This document shows positions 10,681-23,367 of a stretch of 64,000 bases of DNA, one piece after another. The notes beneath the pieces were generated by a model. That model saw nothing but the letters and a program-made list of their open reading frames with translations. It ran no database searches and was not told where the DNA came from. The position numbers were made by a program, and so were the translations under genes. Numbering within the stretch: the stretch's first letter is position 1; each line of letters starts with the position of its first letter. The DNA is from Himantopus leucocephalus (lineage: Eukaryota > Chordata > Aves > Charadriiformes > Recurvirostridae): the NCBI GenBank assembly GCA_003993805.1, contig RSEF01000031.1, positions 17,106,953 to 17,170,952 of the forward strand, read 5' to 3'.

Positions 10681-13600
10681 TTTCTTGTGCCCACCAACAG
10701 AACAGCTTTTTTAGGGTTCCTTGCTGATTTTTTAAAATCAGCTATTTGGCACCCCCATTGTCCCTTTGAATCCCTTTGTTTAGAAAATACTAAATGAACC
10801 TTTTAACGTAAAAATACACTGTGCTTTTAAATATGGTGATTAATTGTGATTATCTCAGACAAAAGCAGTTAACACAGATCTGCCCTAGGCCATAGTAAGG
10901 GCAAGTTCGCATTTAATCTAATTGTCAATTAACATCTCTATTAATTTGATACATCTTGCCAGTATAAAAGAAGCCAATGACAGCAGAGCACACTCTGTTC
11001 TTTCCAGACTGAATCTTTCCCTGCCAGTGACCATCTTCTGTTCTCCAGCGCAAAGAAGCAGTTGTTCCTTTGTCAAACGGCAATAAGCCTTAGTCCATGC
11101 TTTTGTATGAACACATCGTTATATATGTTTCACACCCTTAAAAAGTCTAAATGTCATAGTTAATATACTAGGGAGTTACAACAGGCTTTGCCTCTAGCTG
11201 TTTTCTGCACCTAATTTTACGCCGTGCACATAAGCAGAATTAAATTGTTTAAACAGTGTAATGCCGTACAGCTGGTTCAGTCGAGAACGTCCTTAACTCT
11301 TGCTACACTGTATTTTCTCCCAAAGGATTATATGCAGTTTACCCTATTATTTTGCCTTGTTTAGGAGGGGAAGAAAAATTTCTCAAAAATTTTATTCTGC
11401 AGGGAGCAATAAAGAAGAACATAAACAATGTATATACTGTTATATGTTCTAGCAGCTGACGGAGGCATCTTAAAACTGCTGTACAAATACCACCAGCATC
11501 CAAATACCCCTGCAAAAAGTAGTGACAGCAGTAAAGGCTTCCTTGACCTTCTTCCAGACATGCAAGGAAAAAAGGTGCTTGCTAACAAACCATTGAATTT
11601 TCACTCATGGAAATCAGCTGAAATCTGTGAAAGCTTTTCTCACCAATGCCAGTGGCAATAGGCAAATTCAACTTTCAGGCACAGCCAAAGTAAACAACAG
11701 TATGTGACCTTCTTACTGGTTTTGCAAGATCTTGCTGGGGGTGAAGCTGGCGTGTGTGAAGTGTGGGCTCTTAGTGTGAGACCTGGCAACAACCCGCCTG
11801 CTTGCTTCTGGCCATCCCTTCCCTGCCTCATCCATGCAGAGTCAGGGGAGTGCTTCCCCTGGGGAGGGCGGGAGCTGACAGCCATTGACTGGGAGGAAGA
11901 GGAAGGAAGAAGAGGCCTTTAGGCTTTAAGATGGGAGCGGACTGTGGAGGGAGGAGAGCCTACTGGGAACTGGGGAGGCAGAAGGACATGTCCTGTATCC
12001 TGTCATCTGAAGGCGTGAGGGCTAGCGAGCGTGCGGAGAGACTCCCCAAAGCCCCAGAGCTTTCCTCATCCTTCTCTTTCCTTTTTCTATGATTCCACTC
12101 CTTTCCACAGACCTGACTTTTTCCAGTCCTCCTTCTCATTGAAACCCCCTAAACCCACTCCCAGTTCCTCTTTCCCTGCTTTCAATCCGTTCCAAGGAAC
12201 AAAACATTCAAACGCGCTTGCTGAGCCGTATCGCTTCTCTTCACCACAGCAGAACCTGATACTGATTTTTTCCACTTATTACTGATCAATGTTGAGCTTC
12301 TGAGACTTCATGAAATCCTCTCCCTGACTCTCCCTGCAGGTGTCTACTCTGGCCTGAAAGCTAAAATATTCATTGTATTCCTCCTATGGAATTCTATAAG
12401 TCAATAGACTTCAACAAGCAGAATCCCAGTATATTATATCACACTGTATTCCAATACCTATCTGTTGCCATTTTCATATGTCTAAAGGATACAGAAGCCC
12501 CACTGTGTGCTGTTATGACCTTTTCCCACTCTTGAACAGAGGCTTCCAGTCAGTCTGGAATGATATTACTGGAAGGATCTTCTGAGCAGGGAACAAGATA
12601 CAGTAGAGAGAGCTGTCAGAGTAACAGCATTTCAGGGTCAGCTGCCTGTCTCCCAACAGATGGTGTTTTGTTGTCTCTCATTAAAAAAATTGTCCATGCA
12701 GAAGGTAACAGTGTCAGATCTTGTCATGCTAATTTAGCCTAAGTTCAAAGATAAAATATGTATTCCAAAAATACACAAGCTACACGGTCAGCTTCAAAGT
12801 GCAAAACATGTCTTTTGATCGATGTGCTAGCTATGTGGCACATAATTATATCACCTTGTTTCCTTCTGCAGTTTAGTTTTGATTGGACCAACACATCTAA
12901 GCTACTTCACTTGTTTGCTTTACATTTCCCTCTTGGCCATGGATGGGCTACGCCCTATCAGAGTGCACACACATGACACAGTATGGCTCGGAGCACTCAG
13001 AGTATGTGAATTCTGGACAGCCAGGAATTCAAGAACCGTATTTTTCCTTCAAGTCTGCCTAGCTGTAAAAATGAGTGCACAAGCCTATGGAAAATCCAGT
13101 TCAATTACTGGGAAATCCTCTGAACAAAGCCCATTGCATGACTGTCAGGCAGCCAGTGTCTTGCCCCTACTGAAAGCAGTGTTTTTATTGGTAACACAAA
13201 TTGGGTCTTCAAATCAAGTATGTAGATCTTTGTAAAGAGAGGTATAGGCTTTTCTGCTTTTCCTGAGACAGAAGGTCAAGTCTTCCAAAGAGAAGATCTT
13301 CTCATTATTGTTATAATACACAAAGATTATGCTGAAGATGAACATACTGGATGAAAATACTGTTTATGTTTTTAAGTAACTTTCTGCATGTCATTTCGGA
13401 ATGGGCAACCATTCTCATTATGAAGATTGTCCTTTTTGCATGGGGATCTTTTCCCATTTCCACTCACGGTTTCTTAAAAATCTGTGATATAAAATAAATT
13501 GCGAGAATTTTACCTGTGAATTTCCAAGAGGAAGTTGAATTAAGAAAAAAATTAAAATTAAGAAGAACCTACTTAATATTCTGCTTCTATAAACATTTGA

Positions 13601-16600
13601 ACTAAGGTCTTTTGAACTTACTGGTAATTGAAGCACATACTGAAGCATTTGTTGAATAAACTTTTATAAGGTGGTATGTTTAACAGCCTGCTGCATTCAA
13701 CCTTAGTTACTCATCATAACCTTAGAAAAGACAACAGTTAAACTTGTTTCGACATAAACTGCCCTACTTTCCCACGTAAGCGGGCCCCGTACTGAAATCA
13801 CTTTGTATGAATTACATCATTTGCAGAGTAGCCAGCAGTCAACAAAACCACTTCACGGAGAAAGCAATATAACTGATCCTGAATACCTCCAGTGTTATAT
13901 TCCACGTGTTAACCTTCCTAGAGCAGTTCATGTAAAGGTGGAGGTGGTTATACAGATATTTAAGTGAAAGCTTCCAAATCTAGAGGGCATGGTGCTTCAG
14001 AAACATTTAGATTACCTTCTGTTCATGCTATTCCTACAGTACAGATCCCATTCAGAGTTGCGTGTGTGAGTTGCTTTTGGAAACCAAGGAGACAGTTGAG
14101 TGATTTAAAAACGCAACTTATTTACATAATAGCCCCAGTACAGAGAGATTAGTGGAGCTGAAAAAGAAACAACACTTTGTTACACACATTTGCTTTCCTT
14201 CTTCGGGACATATTTTCCAGTGTAGCACTATTTTCTTAAGTTTCCAGCTTAAAAACACATCTGCTGTCCTAGTACGGGAGCATGAAGTTGATTTATCTGG
14301 ATTCTTTTGGCGTATCATTGCTTCAAAATTCTTTTCCCTCAGATGTACAAAACTGTACATCACAAAATGTCTCAGGAACATTTACAATTGAAACAAACCC
14401 TTTAGAGAGATATGACTTGTTTCTAACACATCCCAATTACCTTGTTGGTTTTGATTCACAGTATCTCCTTACTGACTACATTTATTTTTTTTCCCTCAAC
14501 AATTAGTACATTGGCCCATATTTCATGTTTTTCAACTAAATGGGAATCCTTTAAAACGATCCGCAGTTGATATAACCTCTTCCTTATTCCTTGTCTTCAA
14601 AAAAGTGGCTGAACTACAATCCTCTTAGTAAATATGTCTGACCGACATAGGATTCTCCTTCTGGACTGATACTGTTCAAGGCTTCCTATGATTTCTTGAT
14701 GCCCTGATAGCTATACCTCAGATTTTGCTTCCACAGTCTTATGCTCTGATACTGCTTTTTAATCCTGTTCCAGCTGTATGTTGATATGTGTGCCTTATCA
14801 TTAGTTACATACTTTAATTTATCAGGAATACGCAGCAAAGCATTTAAGAACGCTTTAGTAAGTAGGACTTTAGGACGTCCTCTAAAGAAAAAAAGAGTTC
14901 CTAAGGATATGCTACCTAGCAAAATGCAGGTTTAATTATAACTTGTGTTCACATGCCTGCATAGCTTAAATTAGCTAACATGAATAAAAAGTAAAAGAAT
15001 TACTTTTGTGTGAACTGGAGTTCAAGCTGTAAGGCATGCGTTACTACCTTGTCCTTTCTCTTCTCAACGTACTATGTAGATGAGGCTAAAACCCGGTTTT
15101 ATTTCTCCCATAAAGGTATATCCACACCAACACATTTTTTCTTACCCACATTGACCGTTTATTTTATCCTTTTTGCTAAAAGGCATTTTGCTTTTCAGTT
15201 AAGATTTAAAAACAAAGTAAGTTAAAATGTAGAAAAACTTCAACCACTGAGACTTTGTATCTGGTGTTCATTATTTCCAGGAGAGACCAAATGGTTATTG
15301 CCACTGATAGCTGCAATGCTTTGCTGAGCATATTCTTAAATATGCTATATTTAGACTACAGGCAAAGTTTAGCTGTACAGGCTTGGAGTCACAGTGACTT
15401 CTCAGGAAGACATGACTGTTAAGGAAGGTACAAAGCTGAAGTAATATAAGATGGGTTAACGTCTTGAATATACATATGAAACACAAGGTCGTAAGCAAAA
15501 TGCAATTTCTTTTGTTTTGGAATTATCTACTCTTTCATTTGCTTTGAGACTTCATATTTCTTCTCAGCAACTAATATGTGCCATTACTGAATGTTGCTCT
15601 TTTAGAATGAAGCGAAGGACTGATGCTGGCAACAGTCAGACCCACGGTCCATGCCTCGGCACAGCTTTACTTGAGCCACCACCTTCCTCTCCTTTAGACA
15701 GGCAGACCTATGGGATGGGCATTGTTAATCTCCAAACACAACAGGGGTATTATGTAGGTCATAAGATATACTGTCTTTTACTAATGCAATGGCATTTTTT
15801 TCACACCTTCACAAGACCAGGATTTGAGAGGTTCTGAAAATGTGGAGGATTTTCTAAGACCAAATGGGAAGGTGGAAAGCTTTAAGAACTGGATCCAAAC
15901 CCACACCATTTTATAGTTTGAAAAAGACAGCATATTATCTCTCCAATGTTTCTAGGGATAAATTTGGAATACAAGTGTAATTTTGGCCTAACAGAGTTCT
16001 CATCATGTGGTCAAAAACAAAGGAAAAGGCTAGAGATGAAAACATGTATTTGCATGTTAACACTAGGGCAAAGACCATAGTATAACAGTATTGCTTCTAT
16101 TTATTTATTCAGTAAAAAGAGAAAACAATCTGAACATGAGAGATAAATATTTGAATACTCTGTAAACAATATTCATACTAGAAACAAATGTATTACAAGC
16201 TGTAACGGGAACTGTAATCCTCATAAAATGTACTGCACTGAAGACACAAAAGTTCAAATCCTCATCTCAGAAAGGTGGACATTATGTGGAATGGGACAAG
16301 ATTTCTTAGTGTTTGCCTTTTTGTTGATTCTCAGCAGGGACATGGCGGTACAACTTCTAATCCATCTCTTGAAGGTATTTCCACAGTGCCCCAAGCAGTA
16401 GATGGTTAAACCAGATCGAAACTTTGGGGTTTTTTTTTAAATCTTCACAACACGTTGCCATAGGAAAACACTATTTTCTACATTCCACAAAAAAAGAAAC
16501 CAAGCAGAGAAAAGTCAAATGCTTTGTTAAGTCTACGTCAGAAGAAACCCCAAAGTCCTAAATCTAGGGCTTCCAAATTCCGCAGTTTCTTAAACACAGA

Positions 16601-19600
16601 ACCCCTGCTTCCAAGAGAGACTCCCTATCTGTGATCATTTAGTCCTCAAACTCTGCTAATAATTCAAACAACGTTGCCAGTTTAGGGCTAGGACTTTTAA
16701 CTATTGTTTTTATTGCTGTGAGACTGTTTCATGACCTTCCGTTGAAGAGCCATGAAATGAAAAACGAGTCCAAGGCACTACCAACTTGGGCTGGGGTGGC
16801 ATAGAAATGAAAAAATCTCGTATGTAATTTCCAGTCTGCTTGGCAATATAATCTATTGACTAATCTATCCAAATTTCTTCATGCAAATCTTCTTGCATTA
16901 CTTTACCAACAGTAACATTTTTGGTGCACAGGGAAGAGTAAATAACCTATATACAATCAACTGTAATATTACAATTAGTTTATTCATAGCCCATAGGCTT
17001 AAATTAATTATTCATTAAAATTATACTAGATTTATAATAGTGTAACTACAGTCAGAAACTGGTTTCTACTTTTGACCTTTTTTTACCACTGATCTTTGCT
17101 TTTATACTGCCTGTTGTTATTTTGCCGGTAAGGTTACCTAAAGGGCAGCCAAATATTTCAGGAAGCAAGAAAAGGGAGGAGAACAGGTGAAAAGTAATTT
17201 TCAAAATCTGCTTGCTTGCTTTCATATCCATGTGTCCTTTTGTAGGAAAGACACCTAATCATAGCACTCATGGTGACTGTAATGCCAGAAGGTACCAGAG
17301 CATTACACCACAGAGAAAGAGAAAGAGAAGATTTTTGACTGAGAGGTCTTGCTTCTCCCATAGTAGTCATTCAGCTTTGCCTGTAGTATCTCTGCATGTT
17401 GACATTTGTCAATATATCAGATAAAGAGTTGCAAATAACTTCAAGTTTTATTTACTCAGAGCAGCTTCTCCCTTTCCCCAGTAAGGGTTACATGAGTTTG
17501 TTTAACAGCAGGCTCCAAGTCACTTACTGAAATCAGAGCTGCAAATACGACTTCTGACTGCTCTTGGCCTCTATTTAATACTCAAACTCTCCTTATGAAA
17601 AAACAATTCTTTGATTTCTATGTCCAGTTCTTTTTCCATTTTTATGCCCTTCTGGATCTTTCTAGGAAATACTTTTGGTCACAATTGGACACACACTTAT
17701 ATTGTTAAAATTTATATTTAGAAATGTTCTACCATTCAAATATTTTTTCGATCAGTTTTCCAGCTGCTGAACATCAGAACTCCTCTAACTAGTCTTCAGT
17801 TCTGCCAGTGAAGTCAGAGACTGTTTTATCACATCATTTGTCTTTTTGAACTAACCACAATTTGTATCTTTTAAGGCATCCAAGTCTAAGTTTCTAGCCA
17901 TGGCCAATAGAGGGATTTTGTAGTATTTGGGAGCACTTACATTACTGTATGACTATTCTGAGTCAGAAGTCCACATTTTTACGTGAGGCTTTTTGCTACA
18001 ATTTTATTATTCCAGAGTGAGTATATGGTATTAACATGAAGCTATACGTTACAACATTTTGCTTTCCTGCTGCTAACTATCCTACAACTCTTCAAGACCA
18101 GAGTTTTTGTATGCCCTCTGTAACAACCTTGTACCTCAAAAACTAATGTTGAAACACAACACAGTATGAGTAAGGTACTCCCTTTCAGTACTTTCAGAGA
18201 TACTGAATGGTTTATCTCTGTTTCTCAACTTCAATTAGAAGGGTAATAATTTCTTTTTCAGTAATTAGGCTTCTTAAACAGAGCTATCTGGGCACCTTGT
18301 ATCCGTAAAACCTGAAGATTAGCACAACTACCTTCTTGCTAATAAACAAAAGTCAGCTGCCTTTCATCTAAGGTTATTAAAAAGTAAGGCAATTTTGTGG
18401 GATGGGGAGGGCTAAGGGAGAACAAACACACCATGCACTTTGTTCTCTAATGAATTAAATTATTCTGATGTGGCAAAGTGGTTTAGATTGTCTCAGTCAC
18501 TGATATACTGCTAGGTCTCTTTGCTTTAGGGCACCTTTTATAAAATATCCAGTGTTCAGGTCATTCAAACCATGATGTGGGAACACTGACCATACTGTTC
18601 CTATGTACGGCTACTGAATGAATAGCACTGCTTTCTACAGGTCTTCTATACAAGTATTATCTTTGCCAGGATCTATTTAGCTAATGAGACCAGAAATTAA
18701 AGTGGTATGACTAACAGCTGTACCAAAGTATGCCTGTCCCTCAAGTTGTTTTTCAAGATAATGCTTGCTGGACTACTTGTATCTATACAGCTGCCTCTAC
18801 AATTCTGAAAAAAAACCCCAACCTCCTAATTCCATTCAGGTATGTTTGGAAATAGGCATATTCGTTGGTATATACATTTTAAATTCCCATTTTGCTAATA
18901 TCTACTGATGAAAAAAAAATTATGCCAATTTCACCCTTAGCATTTGTTGACTGCTATTTCTATAAAACCTTGAATTTGGCAGGTGGCAATCATAGGTTAA
19001 AATGTTCAAACTTGTTAAATAGTACTGACATAAACAACAGATGATTAAATGTTGTTGCTCAGCAGTTCTTGGGGTCAAAGCCTGAGTGCAAGATGGATTA
19101 TTTTTCATACAAGGTTTAGAGAAATAACTTTTGCAACAGGATTTAACTGAAGATACTCTCGCGCGTCTGTGAAGAAGCTCACCTCACTTTTTGGAACCCG
19201 AGTCACTACCTAATAGCCACCACATGAAGTTTTGCCCCATTAAAATGCTTTGATCTTTTCTCTTCCATCTTGACATGCTAGTTCCTGCTGACAAGCTTCT
19301 TTATGAAGACAGCTAACACTGCATTAGGTATATATTCCAATATAAAATTGACATTCTTTTTAGATGAAAGAAATCCTACAGGACTTGCTTGAAAAATCTC
19401 AGCAACACGATGACTGCTATGTAGGCTAGAAGGCATATGTTGTAGGTCTTGTATTCTTACGTTCTCCTATTGTACAACATTAATCTTCACTTTATGTCAT
19501 AAAATGAATGTGCCATAAGGCTACACAATGGCCAAAAGACTTGTGCATTTATAGCGAACAGAATGACTAATATATAAGCTTAGGCTTGGTTTCTCTCTTG

Positions 19601-20630
19601 GTCAAGTCTGTGGGATTTACAGTCTATACATCAGAATTTTTCTGACTTTGGTAACTGATGTTCTGTTCAGCTCATGAGGACTCGTTTATAAGCTAGAAAG
19701 AAAACTGAATGTATAAAATAGTCATTTGGGAATAAGCATTTTTTCTTTGCATGTATAAACACATTGCATCTTCATAATCAGATCTATCAGATTCATATAA
19801 AACAGAAGGGTCCTCTAGTTAATTTCTCCAGATCTAAATCAGTGCTAACTAAACCACACCTGAGAACCATTTCTGTAACTCATGATGACTCTCAGAAATT
19901 CTACTACTTTTGGTAGTGATGTCTGTCCTGCTTGATTATCCTTCCCATTAAAGTGTTTTCCAGCATCTGACCTAAATCTCCCTTGCCGCAATGCAAGCCA
20001 ATCACTTCTTTTCCCCATCATGACATCCTCTCTGCAGCAGCTCTCTACAGATGGATTCTATTTTCCCCTCAATCAGCTCTAGAAAAAATAATTCCCAGTC
20101 CTTTCCCATTACTCTCATAGGAAACACTTCTGAAAACTCTGCTTGTTCCTGATGCTGTCCTTTAGATTCTCTTCCAGTCACCCCGCATTTAGAGAAGCGT
20201 ATAAAGGCAGCAGGTCTCAAGAGTGACGAATTACTGCTGCTAAAAAGAAGAAATAAAGGGGTTTAAACGTGAAGGGGAAAGCATTGCAAAGTGTTAAAAA
20301 TCACAGGCGAGGACAGAAGAACGATGAAAGCTGAGTTACTGGCAGCTCCTTTGCTAAATTATCGAGAGGCGAACTATATGCCCCTCTGTTCACCCCTTCG
20401 CTCCCTCTCCCAGAAGGCCACCTCGCCATCAGCTGGAAGTGGCAGCGATGGCTGCGACCACTCGGAAAATGGCCAGAATACTGAACAGCAGGAAGGGCCA
20501 AGCCTGTGCCCCTCCTTCCACCCCTTTGCTATTGAAGTCCTGAAATTAGCAGATTCCTTAACGATTCAAAGTAAACTAATTCATTTGCGCTCATCCAAGT
20601 CAAATTTTATCTGCCACGTTCCCGAAGCGA
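10681..20630. other. Intergenic DNA between HSPB3 and the CpG island, no gene recognised
   Basis: Largely AT-rich unique sequence, with a purine-rich GC-higher patch near 11.8-12.05 kb. Around 10.82-11.0 kb there is a block with several TAAT/ATTA homeobox-type cores, followed by a perfect TATAAAAG at 10963-10970. The first ATG after it opens only a very short frame. Open frames up to about 118 codons occur but show no domain. No RNA gene was recognised. Confidence 0.5.
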
Positions 20631-21134
20631 AGTGAGGAGGGCCAAGGGAAGGGAGGTCTTTGTAGACGGGGCGCATGAGGAGAACGAGGCGCCCACTGGC
20701 CAGAGCCGCCTGCTCTTTGGGCCGGGAGGGGACACGACAACGACGACGACACACGACACGGGACGGGTCCCTTCCGCACCCTCACGGCAGGAGCCACAGC
20801 GGCGACTGCAGTTGCGCCTCCCCCGCCCTCCCGTACTACGCCTGGGCCAACCTGCTCGCTAACGTCCTTACCCATACGCGTGCCCGTTTGCTCCCGAACC
20901 CTCATTTCCTCCTTCTTTCCTCCTTCCCTACTTTCCCGTTGCTTTTTATCGCACCGCGGCATTATTATTTTTTTTTTTTTTAAATTATCTCACTCGATAC
21001 TGTCTTTCCGCACTCCCTATCCCACAGAACACGCCGAGAAGTTTCCTCCTCCCCTCTTCCCCGGCGCTGCGCCGCCGCCGCCACCGCTCCCCCGCCGGGC
21101 GCCTACGCCTTTAAGAGCGTCCTCCCCGCGCGCC

Positions 21135-21179
21135 CACGTGTGCGATCAGCTGATCGTGACGTTCCGCGCGGGGCGGGGC
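21135..21179 (+). promoter_or_regulatory. Cluster of transcription-factor-type sites upstream of the candidate ARL15 exon
   Basis: Within 45 bases lie an E-box CACGTG (21135-21140), a 14-bp perfect palindrome CGATCAGCTGATCG (21143-21156, containing CAGCTG), a CRE half-site TGACGT (21157-21162), and a Sp1-type GC box GGGGCGGGGC (21170-21179). The cluster is about 400 bases before the ATG and marks a plausible proximal promoter. The sites are read directly; factor binding is inference. Confidence 0.5.
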
Positions 21180-21582
21180 AGGGGCTCTGGCTGCTGGCGA
21201 GCGCTGCGGGCGGCGGGCTGGGGTTGGCTGTGCCGCCCCCCGCCGCGCGCCCCGCCGCCGCCGCGCGCCCCTCCCCCGCCGCCCCNCCCCCCCCTCCCCG
21301 CTCCCCGCAGGGCCGCTGCGGCGCGGTGAGGCGCGGGCGGCGGCGGGCGGCTCTGACAGCGGCCCCGGACCCTCCGCCGGCCGAGCCTCCCCGCAGCCCT
21401 GCACCTTGCGGCGGCGGCCGAGCCCCCCGCGCCGCTGAGGCGGCGGCAGGAAGCGCCGCTCGCCCCCTCCCTCTCGCCCCCGACGGCGGGGCTCCCGGTG
21501 GCCCAGCGCCGCTGTCAGCCGGGCGGGCGCCCGCGGCCCCGGAGACCTCCTCGGCAGCGCGGCGCCCGGCGCCACTCGGTAC

Positions 21583-21594
21583 ATGGATTACCTG
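21583..21594 (+). CDS. ARL15: Candidate first coding exon of ARL15 (ADP-ribosylation factor-like GTPase 15), four codons before the donor
   Basis: ATG GAT TAC CTG (MDYL) is followed at once by a good 5' splice site, GTAGGT at 21595. ARL15 contains the segment YMDYL-CFRALCCKG near its N-terminus in human, and here a TAC (Tyr) codon precedes the ATG, matching that context. The donor gives phase 0, as expected if exon 2 begins with the Cys codon. The frame is closed upstream by TGA at 21436-21438 with no other in-frame ATG between. I saw no ATG of any frame from 21181 to 21582, so this is the likely start, though the -3 base is T. The human N-terminal dozen residues before MDYL are absent here, so they may come from another exon or start. 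ARL15 is a small ARF-like GTPase linked to metabolic traits and magnesium transport. The P-loop and switch regions lie in later exons outside the window. Confidence 0.55.
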
Positions 21595-21698
21595 GTAGGT
21601 CCCCCGGCGGCAGCGGGGCGCCCCCGCCGCGCCGCCCCCCGCCGCCGGCCCGTCGGACATCTTACCGAGCGCGCCGCGGCTGAGGCGGTGTCCCCGGC

Positions 21699-21765
21699 GG
21701 GGGGGGGGTGTGCGTGTGGGGGCGGTGTGCGGTGTGTGTGGGCAGGGGCGGCGGGCAGGCGGGGG
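21699..21765 (+). promoter_or_regulatory. G-rich plus-strand tract with a G-quadruplex motif just after the first exon
   Basis: A run of ten G (21699-21708) is followed by GT-rich sequence and then four G-runs at 21740-21765 separated by loops of 2, 4 and 5 bases. This meets the standard G3+N1-7 quadruplex rule. The tract lies about 105-170 bases past the donor on the non-template strand, the usual place for R-loop-prone G skew downstream of CpG-island promoters. Confidence 0.6.
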
Positions 21766-23367
21766 TCGGCCGCGCTGCCTTCCCCCGGCCCGGCGGGCTG
21801 TTAAAGGGCGATAAACCGGCGGGGTTCCGCCGAAGCGTGCGCGGCCCCGCTCATTTGGGCGCTATTAGGTTGCTAAAGCCGTGACCCGGGTCGCTGTTTT
21901 TTTCCTAAATGCATGAGCTTAGGGCACGCTTGAATGAACTGAATTGTCACCCGGGGCGGGCTCAGCCCCGCGCCCGGGCAGCTGGTATTCAGGGGGAACG
22001 TTTATTGCTCTTTAATGAATATTGGCTCTATTGGCCTGCGAGAGATCGTATCGCGGGCGCGCACTTGGGGCTGGGGTCACGGCTGGTGTTCACACTCTCC
22101 CACCTACGCTCGGCAGGTGAACCCTGTGGCACGGCGAGGTAATTAGCTGATGACTTTGAGTACAGTACCTCCTTACCTGCCTCGTTCGGCGTAACAGCGG
22201 GAGAGCGTAACGGGCGCATCCCATCACTCAAGTTTTGTTTCTCTGTGCGCCAGCCCAGAAACTGTTGCCCCCTCCTTCCGTGTGAACTGCTGCCAAGAGC
22301 CAGCTGGGGCAATAAGGAGTCGGTCTCTTCTGGGCACCTCTCTTCGCTCTTGGTGTCTGGTGCGACCAGGCAGGAAGTATTTGGAGTCAAAAAGTTGACT
22401 CAGCCTTCCTGATGCCCTCACAAGAGAGGTGCATGAGAGCTTCGTCAGCCACTCAAGAAAATCTCTGGAGGTGCTCTTTTTCATGAATTGGGTTGAAGAT
22501 TTGCCATATCGTGATGTGAGCTGCATGCAGTTGCCGACTTTTCCTTCTCTGATGATGACATTAGCTAAACCAGAAATATATTTAATATTTACTGAAATAT
22601 TATTCTTGTGTCCATGTAGCTTAGGTTTATTTTGGGTTATTCAGCTTTATACCAAAAAAAAATTACATTTGAGGCTTTCCTTCCTGATTTCTAATAACAG
22701 GGAGAGAGAATAGAAAACAAGTCCTGTGTGGCAGAAATGGTAGGTAGACTTATCTTTAAGAACCTAGTTAATGAAATACTCATAATAAACTTGCTGTGTG
22801 CCAAGTGCACCCTTGTAGCTCCTTGAGAGCCTGGAGCTGTTTCTTAGATTTTTTCCTTTATAAACTTATATCCAGATGAAACTGGCCATGCTGTACTTTT
22901 TGAAATGCTTATATTAACCTTTGTGATTGCTACAGGCTGTTGTGTGGAAGGCCAGCCACTCTGAGAACAATAAATTTAATAAGCCTTGAAAACTGAGAGC
23001 ATGTTTTTATATTAACTAAAGGGGGGGAGGGGATTCAATAGCTCTACATTTTTTTGCCTTACTCTTTTTCTCTAGTTCGTCGTTTTCCTCTTTTCTGTTG
23101 TGTGGCCTTCTTTGGTGCCATCTCTAAAAAAAAAAAAAGTGAATCTTCAGGATAATGATATCCTGAGTGTTCATGCAATTTTTGCTTAATGTTGCTCTTC
23201 TATCAGGGAGTATCTCTGAAGACAGACTTTCTCAAGGTCTTACCAGTCTGACAGTGCATGTTATAGTGCCATATGAAACACAAAGGGTTCTTCTGATGTA
23301 GAACTTGTTACGGATCGGCCAAATCATTTTTTATAGGTGGTGAAAGCCACGGGTTGGGGATAATAGT

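Larger units (their letters stand above)
20640..21880 (+). promoter_or_regulatory. CpG island promoter, presumed ARL15
   Basis: GC content and CpG density rise sharply from about 20640 and peak between 21030 and 21830, against an AT-rich background on both sides. The island includes ACG repeats near 20740-20760, a T-run at 20969-20982, a GC box, an E-box, a CRE-like half site and the candidate first coding exon. No TATA element is evident near the exon, as expected for a housekeeping-type island promoter. One unresolved base (21286) sits in a C-run. Long open frames on both strands here are a by-product of GC richness, because stop codons are rare. Confidence 0.85.

Noticed and set aside
10366..10697. 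Minus-strand open frames of about 100 codons crossing 10.5 kb
   Set aside because: They read through 100 unresolved bases and join two CR1 pieces of opposite orientation; they are not genes.
20291..20635. 114-codon plus-strand frame just before the CpG island
   Set aside because: Composition is unremarkable, there is no promoter or domain, and it ends at the island edge; it could be part of a non-coding transcript at most.
20600..21804. Long open frames on both strands of the CpG island (up to 185 codons on the minus strand)
   Set aside because: GC-rich DNA has few stop codons. The peptides are low-complexity Ala/Pro/Arg/Gly, both strands are open at once, and only the short MDYL exon has a donor and a family match.
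20880..21804. CpG island as the promoter and first exon of SNX18, the next gene after HSPB3 in human
   Set aside because: SNX18 has a large first coding exon starting with an SH3 domain (about MALRARALYDF). Nothing like it is present in any frame of the island.
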